Of a stretch of 39,683 nt of DNA, positions 27,269-36,509 are shown piece by piece; position 1 is the stretch's first letter, and every line of letters begins with the position of its first letter. The DNA is taken from positions 1 to 39,683 of the forward strand of contig CAMNMC010000078.1 of the NCBI GenBank assembly GCA_946544235.1, given 5' to 3'. Position numbers and translations under genes: made by a program. This stretch comes from an uncultured Lachnospiraceae bacterium (GTDB taxonomy: Bacteria > Bacillota > Clostridia > Lachnospirales > Lachnospiraceae). The notes under the pieces were generated by a model. That model was not told the origin of the DNA and ran no database searches. It saw only the letters and a list, made by a program, of their open reading frames with translations.

Positions 27269-27431
27269 CAACAAAAATCACTTTGTAATTTGCTTATTCA
27301 GGTATATATTACAATCATTGAAAGATTATCTGACATCCTTAATATCTACTAAATATATATAATCAATGATACGATCAGAATCTGTGATATATATATCAAT
27401 AACATGGTCAGAATATAATATATATATATAT
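27269..27431. other. AT-rich non-coding stretch left of the IS element
   Basis: No gene is visible. Long ATATAT runs occur at 27353-27362, 27389-27396 and 27416-27431, the last directly abutting the IS left end. Nothing else is supported. Confidence 0.5.
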
Positions 27432-27446
27432 CAGAGTGAAGACAAA
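27432..27446 (+). repeat. IS left terminal inverted repeat
   Basis: Fifteen bases are identical to the reverse complement of 29067-29081. Confidence 0.85.
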
Positions 27447-27474
27447 GGTCGTGTTCAACACGGCCTTTTCTTTA
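27447..27474 (+). terminator. Inward-facing terminator at the IS left end
   Basis: An 8-bp stem (27447-27454 / 27458-27465, loop TCA, one G-U) is followed by TTTTCTTT on the plus strand, immediately inside the left inverted repeat. It would stop outside transcripts from reaching the transposase. Confidence 0.75.
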
Positions 27475-27561
27475 TACTGAAATATCAAAAAGTCCTTATA
27501 TTACGGGCTTTTCACCCTTTTGTATGGTATACTTATAGTATCAAATAAGGCGGTGTAACCC

Positions 27562-28960
27562 ATGATTACAGAACATACAGAGCGCGTAAGAAAGCAACTT
27601 CAGATGGTATCTATCGATGATCTTGTTCCACAGGATCATCTTCTGCGAATTATCGACAAAGCAATTGACTGGTCATTCATTTATGACCTCGTTCGCGATA
27701 AGTATTCTCCAGACAACGGTCGTCCAAGCATTGACCCGGTTGTGCTTATTAAAATCCCATTTATTCAGTACTTGTACGGTATAAAGAGCATGCGCCAAAC
27801 GATCAAAGAGATTGACGTAAATATCGCATATCGTTGGTTCCTTGGTTTAGAGCTAGGCGAAAAGGTTCCACACTTTACAACATTTGGCAAGAACTATAAA
27901 CGCCGATTCGAAGGTACTGACCTGTTTGAACAGATATTTCAACATATCCTAGAAGAATGCTATAAGTTTAGGCTGGTAGATCCAACCGAGGTTTTTGTGG
28001 ATGCAACACATGTAAAGGCTCGGGCAAACAACAAGAAGATGCAGCGTCGAATTGCAAAAGAGGAAGCACTATTCTACGCAGAAATGCTCCGTAAGGACAT
28101 TGATGCTGATCGTGAAACCGTTAAAAGATAAAGACGATGATAACAAGCCAAGCGGTGGTTCCGGCGATAAGTTCGAAGACTATACTGATGATGTTCCATT
28201 AGATGGGAAAACTATTAAATGTAGCACAACGGATCCAGAAAGTGGTTGGTTCCGCAAGGGCGAGCATAAACATGTTTTTGCATACGGTATCGAAACGGCA
28301 TGCGATAAAAATGGCTGGATTCTTGGATTTAAAGTTAATCCCGGTAACGAACACGATAGCCGTACCTTCAAAGGTCTTTACGATAAATTGCAGGATATTG
28401 GAATGAAACGTTGTGTCGTTGATGCCGGATACAAGACACCTGCTATTGCAATACTTTTATTAGATGATGGTGTAGACCCTGTGTTACCATATAAACGTCC
28501 GATGACCAAAGATAGATTCTTTAAGAAATACGAGTATGTGTACGATGAGTACAATGATTGCTATATTTGCCCAAACAATCAGGTCTTAAATTATAGCACT
28601 ACAAATCGTGACGGATATCGTGAATATAAGAGCTGTGGAAAGGCTTGCGAATCATGTCCGTATCTTGAGCAGTGTACGGCAAGTAAAAATCATGTAAAGC
28701 TCGTTACACGGCATGTATGGGAAGATTACATGGAAATATGTGAGGACATACGCCAAACTATAGGCATGAAAGATGTATACTCACATCGAAAAGAAACAAT
28801 CGAGCGAATCTTTGGGACAGCAAAAGAAAACCATGGATTTAGATATACGCAGATGTATGGAAAGGCGCGAATGAAAATGAAGGTCGCGCTTACTTATGCT
28901 GCCATGAATTTGAAAAAACTGGCAATGATAAAAACAGAATGGGGATTACAGCCTGCATAA
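27562..28960 (+). pseudogene. IS1182-family transposase, frameshifted
   Basis: The N-terminal half (27562-28131, 189 aa) starts with VRKQLQMVSIDDLVPQDHLL and contains the DUF772-type region and FVDATHVKARANNKK. The rest continues in the +1 frame from about 28108 to 28960, starting at a KDKDDDNKPSGG linker and carrying the DDE core (VVDAGYKTPA, ETIERIFGTAKENHGF) and a cysteine cluster CGKACESCPYLEQC. The switch falls near GAAACCGTTAAAAGATAAA (28117-28135). The reading expected from relatives (DRE...HGKKPLKDKD) suggests a small deletion rather than programmed shifting. AAGGCGGTG precedes the ATG. The product is probably inactive. Confidence 0.85.
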
Positions 28961-29023
28961 GCGGGTAGAATCTTCATATATTTCATATTTTCTTGGTGTC
29001 CAAACAAGAAAAAAGAAAATAGA

Positions 29024-29069
29024 AATGAAAAAATGCCTTCTGTGACACATTGAATCACAGAAGGCATTT
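29024..29069 (-). terminator. Inward-facing terminator at the IS right end
   Basis: A perfect 15-bp stem (29031-29045 / 29055-29069) with a 9-base loop is followed on the minus strand by TTTTTTCATTTC. It overlaps the right inverted repeat by three bases and would block antisense read-through into the transposase. Confidence 0.8.
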
Positions 29070-29081
29070 GTCTTCACTCTG
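29067..29081 (-). repeat. IS right terminal inverted repeat
   Basis: Fifteen bases are the reverse complement of the left end at 27432-27446. Confidence 0.85.
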
Positions 29082-29082
29082 G

Positions 29083-29110
29083 ACCACCTGCATAGCAGGT
29101 GGTTTATTTG
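29083..29110 (+). terminator. Plus-strand terminator just outside the IS right end
   Basis: A perfect 9-bp stem ACCACCTGC/GCAGGTGGT with loop ATA is followed by TTATTTG. It may end transposase transcripts, or be a host hairpin next to which the element inserted. Confidence 0.6.
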
Positions 29111-29120
29111 TATCGCTAAT

Positions 29121-29163
29121 ACAAAAAAATCGGATAAAAGGACATAATTATCCTCTTATCCGA
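29121..29163 (-). terminator. R1 cassette terminator
   Basis: A 13-bp stem (29163-29151 / 29142-29130), with one position that pairs only as G-U on the minus strand, is followed by ATTTTTTTG. It occupies the same place as the R2 terminator but has a different stem sequence. Confidence 0.85.
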
Positions 29164-29166
29164 CGG

Positions 29167-29253
29167 TTATCCATCATTAACATATTCAATTTCAGACAAC
29201 GAAAAAAGGGCGCAGTTAGCTAATGCTTGCTTGAGCGTAGCGAATCTCGGCAT
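29167..29253 (-). CDS. R1 candidate small peptide (28 aa)
   Basis: This short frame starts ATG in TTGACAGGTATG and ends TAA just before the terminator stem. Its C-terminal half reads NCALFSLSEIEYVNDG, and the R2 copy reads SCAFFSIITEHNRNG in the same frame and position. No good ribosome site is visible, so coding is a hypothesis. The alternative is that the similarity is purely at RNA level. Confidence 0.25.
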   Translation of the reverse strand: MPRFATLKQALANCALFSLSEIEYVNDG

Positions 29254-29262
29254 ACCTGTCAA

Positions 29263-29357
29263 CTCATCAATATATCATATGAAAATTCGGTTAAATTATA
29301 GCAAACAAACATGTTTTTTACAATAATATGTTATGAAAAGGCAGCTATGAAATTGTT
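29263..29357 (-). repeat. R-element conserved block, copy R1
   Basis: About 95 bases are roughly 93% identical to 36510-36603 in the same orientation, covering the promoter and early transcript of the cassette. With R2 it forms direct repeats about 7.25 kb apart. Confidence 0.85.
29295..29323 (-). promoter_or_regulatory. R1 cassette promoter
   Basis: Minus strand: TTGTAA (29323-29318), exactly 17 bases, TATAAT (29300-29295). The same boxes and spacing occur in R2 although the spacer sequence differs at several positions. Confidence 0.75.
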
Positions 29358-29436
29358 TCATATGATCAAATCAAGGCCTCTCCCAACTTCGGCACGAGTT
29401 TGTTGCTTGCCAAGAATTGGACACAAACATCTACAA

Positions 29437-30840
29437 TCAGTTTGCCGAAACATATTTTTGATTACTACTATTAGGTTTATCTGGAATTGTCCGAACCAAC
29501 TTTCCATTCTCAAGTAATGGATCAAGAATTTCGGTTCTGAAATATCCTCTGTTTTTAATTCCTATTCTCTCTTGTATCTCAGCTCGACTCCTTGGAACCG
29601 AACAATATTCAAGTATCACTCGCTCTCTGTCTAATTCACTTACTACAGCTTCTTGGATGGCATCTTGGTTGGTGCCTTGGTTGGTACCATCCAAGTTTGG
29701 CAACCAAGTCTCTCGAAGATTTCTATAAAATGCAACAACAAAATCATCTTCCTCTGTCCGAAATTCAACCTTGCAGCCTGCTTCATCGCAAAGATCCTTT
29801 ATTCTCTTTAGGCCAGTTGCAAAAGTCTCCATATCCTTTGAGTAATATAATACTCCCGTAATTCTTCTGTTCCGACGAATTGGCTTCTTATTTCCATCCA
29901 GATACTCTTCCGGTGAGTGTCCCTTAGGGAATCCGCCTGTAGTATGTATTTCTATTCTATCCTTGAATACATCTATCTCGTTATTCTGTCCATTATTATA
30001 CACTCGGTGACCATATGAATTAATCACAGCTTCTCGGATAGCTTCAACCGGAATTTCTGGAGTTTCAACTCTTTCCAGCCCTATAATATCAGCCTTCCAG
30101 TCCATCGCATCAATGATATACTGTTCGCAAATCTTACTCAGACCAATAATGGACCCCTTATCTTCCCTGCGAATATCCGTAAATGTCGCTTTTACGTTAG
30201 TAGCAAATTTTGCCATCTGAACATCCGTATCACTTGTGTCACAGAAGAGCGCAGCCCCGGCATTTAATAAATGAATTCCATCGTCAGCCATGAGATCCAG
30301 TTTATTCATAACCACTTCTGGATCATCCGATTCAAAAATGATTCTGCCAACCTGTTTTGCTTTATTTAAATATGTCTTAAAATCGCGCATATTAATATCA
30401 GAAACCGTATATTTTGAAGGTTGATTCTCCCAGGAATGTTTACCGTCATCTCTAATGAGCATCATCTCAAAATACATATCCTGATTCATCACAATGTCCT
30501 CATCCGCTTCACGTATGCGTGGAACATTATATGCAGTATATGGCTGCTTATTGCCTTGAAAATCTACGAATACCACTGTCTTTCCATCTTCGTACGTTTT
30601 CTTATCAACCACCGGATATATAGCCGGATAAATATGATTTTGAATTGCTTGACTGACATTTCGAATCGTCTGATCACTTATTTCCTGCCCTATAACATCC
30701 CCATTATTCTTGACACCAAAATAAAGCGTACCAGATCCATGTTTATTAAGTATTGCAACAATAGATTGAATACCCTCCTTCAGTTCTCCGGTAGATTTCT
30801 TAAATTCAATCTGTTCAGTTTCTTCTCCAATATTGATCAA
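29437..30840 (-). CDS. AlbA_2 / HATPase_c_4 regulator (RecG-like transcriptional regulator family)
   Basis: This 467-aa protein has three parts. An AlbA_2 (Schlafen-like) nucleic-acid-binding domain at residues about 8-130 has EETEQIEFKKS and HGSGTLYFGVKNNGDVIG. An ATPase-like region lies at about 240-380 (IPVEAIREAVINSYGHRVY, then RIEIHTTGGFPKG). A C-terminal winged helix (SRAEIQERIGIKNRGYF) follows a Gln/Asn/Thr linker. Relatives are accessory regulators of unclear function, some linked to phage defence. The chosen start is TTG at 30840 because AGGAGG lies 7 bases before it; starting at GTG 30864 would put that site inside the gene. Its own promoter overlaps a hairpin after the giant-protein gene. 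Confidence 0.8.
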   Translation of the reverse strand: MINIGEETEQIEFKKSTGELKEGIQSIVAILNKHGSGTLYFGVKNNGDVIGQEISDQTIRNVSQAIQNHIYPAIYPVVDKKTYEDGKTVVFVDFQGNKQPYTAYNVPRIREADEDIVMNQDMYFEMMLIRDDGKHSWENQPSKYTVSDINMRDFKTYLNKAKQVGRIIFESDDPEVVMNKLDLMADDGIHLLNAGAALFCDTSDTDVQMAKFATNVKATFTDIRREDKGSIIGLSKICEQYIIDAMDWKADIIGLERVETPEIPVEAIREAVINSYGHRVYNNGQNNEIDVFKDRIEIHTTGGFPKGHSPEEYLDGNKKPIRRNRRITGVLYYSKDMETFATGLKRIKDLCDEAGCKVEFRTEEDDFVVAFYRNLRETWLPNLDGTNQGTNQDAIQEAVVSELDRERVILEYCSVPRSRAEIQERIGIKNRGYFRTEILDPLLENGKLVRTIPDKPNSSNQKYVSAN

Positions 30841-30874
30841 TATCTTTCCTCCTAGAATGATCACTCTCGTAAAA

Positions 30875-30903
30875 AGTATAACAGGGCGTTATTGAAAAAT
30901 CAA
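30875..30903 (-). promoter_or_regulatory. Promoter of the AlbA_2 regulator gene, embedded in a hairpin
   Basis: Minus strand: TTGATT (30903-30898), 17 bases, TATACT (30880-30875) with a TGT extended -10. The -35 lies at the edge of the loop and the -10 right after the stem of the hairpin at 30882-30913. The leader is about 28 bases. Confidence 0.55.
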
Positions 30904-30913
30904 CAACGCCCTG
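30882..30913 (-). terminator. Hairpin after the giant secreted-protein gene
   Basis: A perfect 9-bp GC-rich stem (30905-30913 / 30882-30890) with a 14-base loop is followed on the minus strand by TTATACTTTTTACG. It probably terminates the giant-protein gene, whose stop is 31 bases upstream. It overlaps the next gene's promoter. Confidence 0.6.
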
Positions 30914-30943
30914 CCGCTTATAACGCTACTAAAAAGTATATAT

Positions 30944-33900
30944 TTAGTTCACAACCTTGCCGCCTTTAATGGTATATTTCTTACCATTATAGTTTACGGT
31001 TCCGTTGTAATCGAACTGAACCTTACCACCCTTACAGTACCAAGATCCGTACTGGTTAGAACCGATACCGTTGAAGTTGAAATCAACCTTTCCGCCCTTG
31101 CAGTACCACCAGCCGTTAGAATTCTTTGCAACACCGGTAAAGTCAAAGTCTACCTTTCCGCCACTGCATTTCCACCAGCCGTATTCGTTCTTTTCCACTG
31201 TATTGCAGTTGAAGTCAACTTTGCCGTTAACAATACGCCACCAGCCATTCTCGTTCTTAGCAATTCCGGTGTAATCGAAGTTAACCTTTCCGTTCTGGAT
31301 AACCCACCAGCCGTTCTCGTTCTTCTCAACCGAGTTAACAAACTGAACCTTGCCTCCGCTGACGAACCACCAAGCAGTTTCTCCGTTGACGGTTCCCTTA
31401 AGGACATCCTTCTTGTTGAAATCAACCTTACCGCCCTTGCAGTACCACCAGCCATTCTCATTCTTGGCAAGTCCGGTGAAATCAAAGTTGACCTTACCCT
31501 TCTGGATAACCCACCAGCCGTTCTCGTTCTTCTCAACCGAGTTAACAAACTGAACCTTGCCTCCACTTATGAACCACCAGGCAGTTTCTCCATTGACAGT
31601 TCCTTTACGAACATCCTTCTTTGATGTATCTACCTTGCCATTAACAACGTAGTACCAATCGTTTCCGTACTTTGCAAAACCTGTAAATGATGTATCCTGA
31701 ACGCCATTCTTTGCATAATACAAAGCATTGTTATACTTCTGGATGCATGTCTTTGACTTATCAAATACATATATACTCTCAGACTTGCTATTAGTATATG
31801 TCTTACCATTTAGAGTGACTGTTGCCGTATATGTCCTGGTTCCTGCTGCAGTTACAGTTGCATTCTTTGTAACCTTATTCGTTATGGTAGCTGTAGCAAC
31901 ATTGGTATGCTTGCTGTCATTTTTGCAAGTAAACTTAGCAGTTGCCTTAGTATAACCTGTCCATGTCCATACAGGAGTTCCATAACTATGTCCGGTTGCT
32001 GCTATGCTCGCCGTTTTAGTATCCGTATAAGTCTTGCCACTAAATGTAACCGTTGCCGTAAATGTCCTTACACCTGTCGAAGTACATGTTGCTGCTTTTG
32101 TTTCTTTGCTGGTTATAGTCGCCTTAACAGTTGTTACATGATCTGAATCATTGGCACATGTGAACTTGGCTGTAGCACTGCCTGTTCCGTTCCATGTCCA
32201 GTTTGGTGTTCCGTAGCTGTGTCCTGTTGCCGCCTTGGTTGTGCCCTTCTTAACTGTTGTTCCGCAATCCAGACAAACAGTATCACCGGTATATCCTGCC
32301 TCTGTACAGGTCGGAGCTTTTGCATTTCTAACTTCAGTTCTTGTATGTGGACATGCTTTGATCTCAACAACTACACTGTCAACAGCTGAATTATTATGGT
32401 TTGCATCACCAATAACTTTAAACCATACAGAATAACTTCCTGTATCCTTAGCAGAAGGTATCGTCGTGTTGAACTGACTCTCATCCGTAGGAGCTGCTGC
32501 GCCCTTCTTGGTAACAGCATATTTCATAGTACCAACTGTTGACGATCCTGCGTTAATAAGCTTTTGTGACTTTCCATTATAGGTCAGTGTCTTTGCCGTA
32601 GGTTTCGTGATATCAGTTGCCCCTATATCAGCTTTATTTACTACTAATTTAACCTTGCATTCTGTGTTTTCATAATGATCTGAATCTGTCGGAGTAAATA
32701 CTACCGTATACTCAGTTTTGCCACTATCTGAAACAGAAGGCTTTGTTGTTCTGCTCTTCCAATCAAATGTACCTGCTATCTCTGTCTCTCCAACAACCGC
32801 TTTTCCACCTCTCAGTGTACTATTTGCAAGCGTCTGACCATAGGTGATTGCTGAAGCCTTAGGAAGCACTGATATACTTGATGCCGCCTTATTTACTGTA
32901 ATAGCAACCGTTCCATCAATTGAAGAATATTCTGAATTGCTTGGTGTAAACCTCCATGATGCAGATGTTGTACCCATATCCGGTACGCTATCAGGTTCAA
33001 CCCACGCCAAAGTACCATCTACAATCTTGGAATTCTCTTCATCTGATACAAATACAGCTGAATTGAACTGAAGAGTAGAGAGTTTCTGTCCGTAAGTTAA
33101 TGTACTATTTTTAAGTGTTACAGATGAACCATCTTTCAGTTTCACAGGAGTCTGATCCGCCAGCATAATATTTAACGTGATGGTTATATCTGTATAATTG
33201 TCTGTCTCAGCTGTCACGGTAATAGTACCGGTTGATCCTTTATCTCCCGGAGCAACAGTATAACTCAAGATACCGTCAGTTACGGAAGGAGCCTTTGAAT
33301 ATGATATATCCCCTGCGCTGCCAACACTGTAGCTGACATTACCACAATCTTCAGGAAGCAGTGATGAAATATTAATGCTGTCCTGGCCACCTTCCAAATA
33401 GAGATAAGTCTTGTTAATAGCGTCAACAGATGTCTCAGCCTTGCCAATATCTGCTGTAACACTTGCCGGCTGTCCGCTTAAACTATAATTTGAAGCAGCA
33501 CTTCCTGAAAGTGAGAATCCGCTGAAAGCTACTGTTATTCCTGTGCCAGCACCAGCCGTTTCAAATGCAGCAGTTCCACTGACGATACTCACATCATCGC
33601 CATCAACCTTGCCGTCGATGGTAGCTGTACCACTTACCTCCGCAGTTGTTGTTCCGTCATAGGTCTTATTTGAAGCTGTCAAGCCGGTTATCGTAACAGG
33701 CTTTGGTGTAATTGTAAATTCAACACTGGCAGTAGCTGCATCATTTCCACTTCCAAGAGTTATATTTGCTGTATATGTTCCGGCATTTTTAGGTGTGCTT
33801 GAACCAAGAGATGTATTTCCCTTCTTGTAAGTTATTGTTGGCGTTCCAAGAACAGAAGTGTCTCCGGTGATGGTAGCCGCCTTTGCCGATCCATTATATA

Positions 33901-36259
33901 CAAGACTACCTGTCGGAGCTGCGATAGTCAGTGTTGCCTTGTTATTCGTCAGAGAGCATCCATCATTGGCACATGTTGCTGTTATAACTGCACCATCATC
34001 AGACACAACATATGTAAACCTATGATAGTGTGCCGAAGAATCATACGGAATAATAGTTTTACCGCCAATAGTAGAATTGTCCGATATCACACTGGATGCA
34101 AAGGTTACTGTTGAATCTGCCTTGTCCACAAATGCTTTTTCCAGAGTCACAGTACCTTTGTAAGAAGATGAAGAAATCTCATCAGAGGAAACACTTGTCC
34201 AGCTAAGGGAAATCGTCCCTGTACTGGTGCTACTTCTCGAACTACCAATACCAACATCATTTGTACTGTATGCAATCGCGTTGACAACACCGCCGGAGAT
34301 TATGATTTCATTGCATTTTTTATTACGTCCACTGCCGATTGCTGCCGAATCAGAGGCACCATATGCGGTTACATTTCCACCGGTTATTACGATCCTGTTT
34401 GCTTCAGCATCCCTTCCTGAACCAATACCGGCACCCCATTCAGGTTTATATCCCTCACATATACTACCCTTCGCTAAAATTGTTCCACCTGCTATTGTGA
34501 TGATACCGCTTTCTCCGTCTAATCCACCGCCGATTCCGGCAGCACCATAGTTACCATATGCCTCTACATATCCGCCATTGATACGAATTATTCCTCCGTT
34601 TCCATGCCGGCCTCCGCCAATACCAGCTCCATACCAGTTACCGCCATAAGATTTTATAGTTCCAGCATTGATGGTAATTGTCCCTCCACTACCACCTTTA
34701 TATGCAGATACATCTCCGCCACCAATACCTGCGGAATTCTGGCCTCCATGTGCCTCGATATACCCTCCATATATATTGATTGTACCACAATTCATGGTCT
34801 CTTCACTATTAGCTCCACCTATAGCTGCATAATTCGGCTTTTGTGTTGCATCTGCACATAGTTTTCCTTTATTCTCTCCAGTAGATTGTGCGAAGATGTT
34901 TAGTGAATTATTGCCATAAACAGTTATTCCGCTTTGAGCATTCAGTGTTGCGCCATCAGCAAGAATAAGATTTACATTTCCATCTACAACGAGTCGATTG
35001 TTAATCGTTAAAGTACGATCAACCACATACCAACCGGTATTCCAAGTGGTATCGCTTTCACTGACATAAGAATTACTTGTACAGTTTGCATTGTTTCCGT
35101 TCGCATCCAAATACGGAATACTTACAACAGTATCTTCCTTAAATGTTATCGTGACCGTAACATCTTTATCGGGCATGCTAAAAGAATATGTACCATCCTG
35201 ATTAGCTGTAGGCTGAAGAGTACCGCTTTCTTCATAAGAATAGCTAATTGAATCCACCGCATATCCATTTGCAGGTTGAGGAGTTAGTACAATATTGGTA
35301 TTAGGCAAAGCTTTGGTCGGGGATACAACCAGAGATCCCTTTGATGGTTCAGAATTAGAAACAATCGTACTGTGGACACCCTCGATGTCTTTCCACTGCG
35401 CATATGCAATTACGGATTCTTTCCATCGATAGGTTGTTCCTTCCGGATAATAATCTGATCCTATTTTCCAGGTGTCAAACTCCATCCCATCAGGAGGCGT
35501 GAAAGAACATTCGGGCAAAACAAAGAACTTATCTGTTCTGCCACTCATTGTATCCATAGTCCCTGATCCACCGTTTGCATCAAACCTGACAGATCCCTTT
35601 ATAATAACAGGTATGCCATCCTGTGATGCACTTATATCGATAGAATATTCACTATCACCAACCGTAACTTTCAACACGGCAGTTGATTCAAAACTATCCC
35701 CACCATAGTATGTGGTCAACATCCATTTACTATTCTGCTGCGATGCAGAGATGCAACTTCCATTGACTTCTACGTTGTTGATTTCACCTGTCGTGGTCCC
35801 CAAAAGATCATTCAATACATCTGTCAATTCAAAAGTGCTGCTCTCTCCGCAGGGTGTTGTCTTGCTAAATGTCTTACCGGAATACTTGAAAAAAGTAGTA
35901 TATGTAGTCTTCTTCTTAAAGCTGACATTCACCGTCACATCTCCATCAGGCATCACAAAAGATGTTGTCGCCCAATAGAAAGGAACCGCATTTTCACCAC
36001 ATTTCACGGAAAGATCATATAATTCATATAGATCATCCGGGCTGATTGTCAAAGTAACAGTCTCCCCCTTGACTGCTGTTGTTTTATCTGCCGTTACCGT
36101 TCCATTAATGATTCCATCCGCAATCGTAATGGAGTAAGTCGTTTCAGATGCATAAGCCACATTCATAAGTCCATCAATTGGAACTAACCCAAGTACCATC
36201 GAAACTGTCAGAACGAATGACAGTATGCATTTAACTAAGTATTTCTGTTGTCGTTTCAA
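30944..36259 (-). CDS. Giant secreted multidomain protein with C-terminal cell-wall-binding repeats
   Basis: This 1771-aa protein begins with a signal peptide (residues 1-38, cleavage after VAYA). It then shows InlB/Flg_new-like beta repeats (about 40-115, 225-290, 300-375), a Gly-rich beta-helix-like region with repeated AGIGGG and AAIGSG phrases (440-690), and Ig-like MBG and YDG domains (770-1300, e.g. [13 protein letters not shown] at 865-877). Two copies of an ATGHSYGTP...WTW module follow (1344-1470). Residues 1505-1771 form a run of about ten 20-23-residue aromatic repeats (NGWWxxxGKVDF), a choline-binding-like wall anchor. It is likely a surface adhesin or matrix protein. The start is TTG with AAGGAG 8 bases upstream. 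No catalytic motif was found. Confidence 0.85.
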   Translation of the reverse strand: MKRQQKYLVKCILSFVLTVSMVLGLVPIDGLMNVAYASETTYSITIADGIINGTVTADKTTAVKGETVTLTISPDDLYELYDLSVKCGENAVPFYWATTSFVMPDGDVTVNVSFKKKTTYTTFFKYSGKTFSKTTPCGESSTFELTDVLNDLLGTTTGEINNVEVNGSCISASQQNSKWMLTTYYGGDSFESTAVLKVTVGDSEYSIDISASQDGIPVIIKGSVRFDANGGSGTMDTMSGRTDKFFVLPECSFTPPDGMEFDTWKIGSDYYPEGTTYRWKESVIAYAQWKDIEGVHSTIVSNSEPSKGSLVVSPTKALPNTNIVLTPQPANGYAVDSISYSYEESGTLQPTANQDGTYSFSMPDKDVTVTITFKEDTVVSIPYLDANGNNANCTSNSYVSESDTTWNTGWYVVDRTLTINNRLVVDGNVNLILADGATLNAQSGITVYGNNSLNIFAQSTGENKGKLCADATQKPNYAAIGGANSEETMNCGTINIYGGYIEAHGGQNSAGIGGGDVSAYKGGSGGTITINAGTIKSYGGNWYGAGIGGGRHGNGGIIRINGGYVEAYGNYGAAGIGGGLDGESGIITIAGGTILAKGSICEGYKPEWGAGIGSGRDAEANRIVITGGNVTAYGASDSAAIGSGRNKKCNEIIISGGVVNAIAYSTNDVGIGSSRSSTSTGTISLSWTSVSSDEISSSSYKGTVTLEKAFVDKADSTVTFASSVISDNSTIGGKTIIPYDSSAHYHRFTYVVSDDGAVITATCANDGCSLTNNKATLTIAAPTGSLVYNGSAKAATITGDTSVLGTPTITYKKGNTSLGSSTPKNAGTYTANITLGSGNDAATASVEFTITPKPVTITGLTASNKTYDGTTTAEVSGTATIDGKVDGDDVSIVSGTAAFETAGAGTGITVAFSGFSLSGSAASNYSLSGQPASVTADIGKAETSVDAINKTYLYLEGGQDSINISSLLPEDCGNVSYSVGSAGDISYSKAPSVTDGILSYTVAPGDKGSTGTITVTAETDNYTDITITLNIMLADQTPVKLKDGSSVTLKNSTLTYGQKLSTLQFNSAVFVSDEENSKIVDGTLAWVEPDSVPDMGTTSASWRFTPSNSEYSSIDGTVAITVNKAASSISVLPKASAITYGQTLANSTLRGGKAVVGETEIAGTFDWKSRTTKPSVSDSGKTEYTVVFTPTDSDHYENTECKVKLVVNKADIGATDITKPTAKTLTYNGKSQKLINAGSSTVGTMKYAVTKKGAAAPTDESQFNTTIPSAKDTGSYSVWFKVIGDANHNNSAVDSVVVEIKACPHTRTEVRNAKAPTCTEAGYTGDTVCLDCGTTVKKGTTKAATGHSYGTPNWTWNGTGSATAKFTCANDSDHVTTVKATITSKETKAATCTSTGVRTFTATVTFSGKTYTDTKTASIAATGHSYGTPVWTWTGYTKATAKFTCKNDSKHTNVATATITNKVTKNATVTAAGTRTYTATVTLNGKTYTNSKSESIYVFDKSKTCIQKYNNALYYAKNGVQDTSFTGFAKYGNDWYYVVNGKVDTSKKDVRKGTVNGETAWWFISGGKVQFVNSVEKNENGWWVIQKGKVNFDFTGLAKNENGWWYCKGGKVDFNKKDVLKGTVNGETAWWFVSGGKVQFVNSVEKNENGWWVIQNGKVNFDYTGIAKNENGWWRIVNGKVDFNCNTVEKNEYGWWKCSGGKVDFDFTGVAKNSNGWWYCKGGKVDFNFNGIGSNQYGSWYCKGGKVQFDYNGTVNYNGKKYTIKGGKVVN
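31294..31357. repeat. 64-bp exact direct repeat in the wall-binding region, copy 1
   Basis: Identical to 31501-31564, 207 bases (69 codons) away and in frame. Recombination between the copies would remove or add about three wall-binding repeats without breaking the gene. Confidence 0.85.
31501..31564. repeat. 64-bp exact direct repeat in the wall-binding region, copy 2
   Basis: Identical to 31294-31357; see that entry. Confidence 0.85.
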
Positions 36260-36328
36260 TAGATCATCTCCTTTATCTTATTATTTTTATAAACTCAAAA
36301 TACATCTTTTTTAAATCGTAATTCTGTG

Positions 36329-36377
36329 TAACAAAAACAGCTGGACAAGGGTATAACATCCCCTTATCCAGCTGTTT
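36329..36377 (-). terminator. R2 cassette terminator
   Basis: A 17-bp stem (36377-36361 / 36351-36335), with a single position that pairs as G-U only on the minus strand, is followed by TTTTTGTTAC. It is one of the strongest terminators in the window. Confidence 0.9.
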
Positions 36378-36489
36378 ATCCATTTCTGTTATGTTCAGTT
36401 ATTATTGAAAAAAAGGCGCAACTATAGCTTATGCGATGCGATGCGATGCGATGCGATGCGATGCGATTAAGCATGTCCTTTTTCTGCAT
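36376..36489 (-). CDS. R2 candidate small peptide (37 aa) containing a pentanucleotide tract
   Basis: This frame opens MQKKDMLN, runs through RIASH repeats encoded by seven CGCAT units, and ends SCAFFSIITEHNRNG. The final part matches the R1 peptide in frame and position. AAAGGA lies about 10 bases before the ATG; an in-frame ATG at 36510 is also possible. Gain or loss of one 5-bp unit would shift the frame. Its coding status is a hypothesis. Confidence 0.3.
   Translation of the reverse strand: MQKKDMLNRIASHRIASHRISYSCAFFSIITEHNRNG
36431..36465. repeat. Seven perfect ATGCG pentanucleotide repeats
   Basis: Thirty-five bases of an uninterrupted 5-bp unit (CGCAT on the minus strand) lie inside the R2 cassette. 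The matching place in R1 has only degenerate remnants (CGCTACGCTC). Such tracts change length by slipped-strand replication. Confidence 0.95.
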
Positions 36490-36509
36490 ATTTGTCAAGT
36501 CCTTTCTCA

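Larger units (their letters stand above)
27432..29081 (+). mobile_element. IS1182-family insertion sequence, 1650 bp
   Basis: It is bounded by 15-bp perfect terminal inverted repeats CAGAGTGAAGACAAA (27432-27446 and 29067-29081). It contains one transposase gene, broken by a frameshift, and a sub-terminal terminator at each end pointing inward. No matching target duplication is visible: the left flank is ATAT-rich and the right flank begins GACC. It is probably an immobile copy. It lies between the VanX-like gene and the R1 cassette. Confidence 0.85.
29121..29288 (-). ncRNA. R1 cassette: predicted ~168-nt minus-strand transcript of unknown class
   Basis: It runs from the predicted start of a strong promoter (29295-29323) to a strong terminator (29121-29163). 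The first part of the transcript is nearly identical to the R2 cassette at 36329-36531, while the middle has diverged. It may be a small RNA or the message of the 28-aa ORF at 29167-29253. No named family is recognised. Confidence 0.5.

Noticed and set aside
28052-28960. Second transposase half as an independent gene
   Set aside because: Its first residues are out-of-frame translation of the upstream half. The real homology starts at about 28108, so it is one broken gene.
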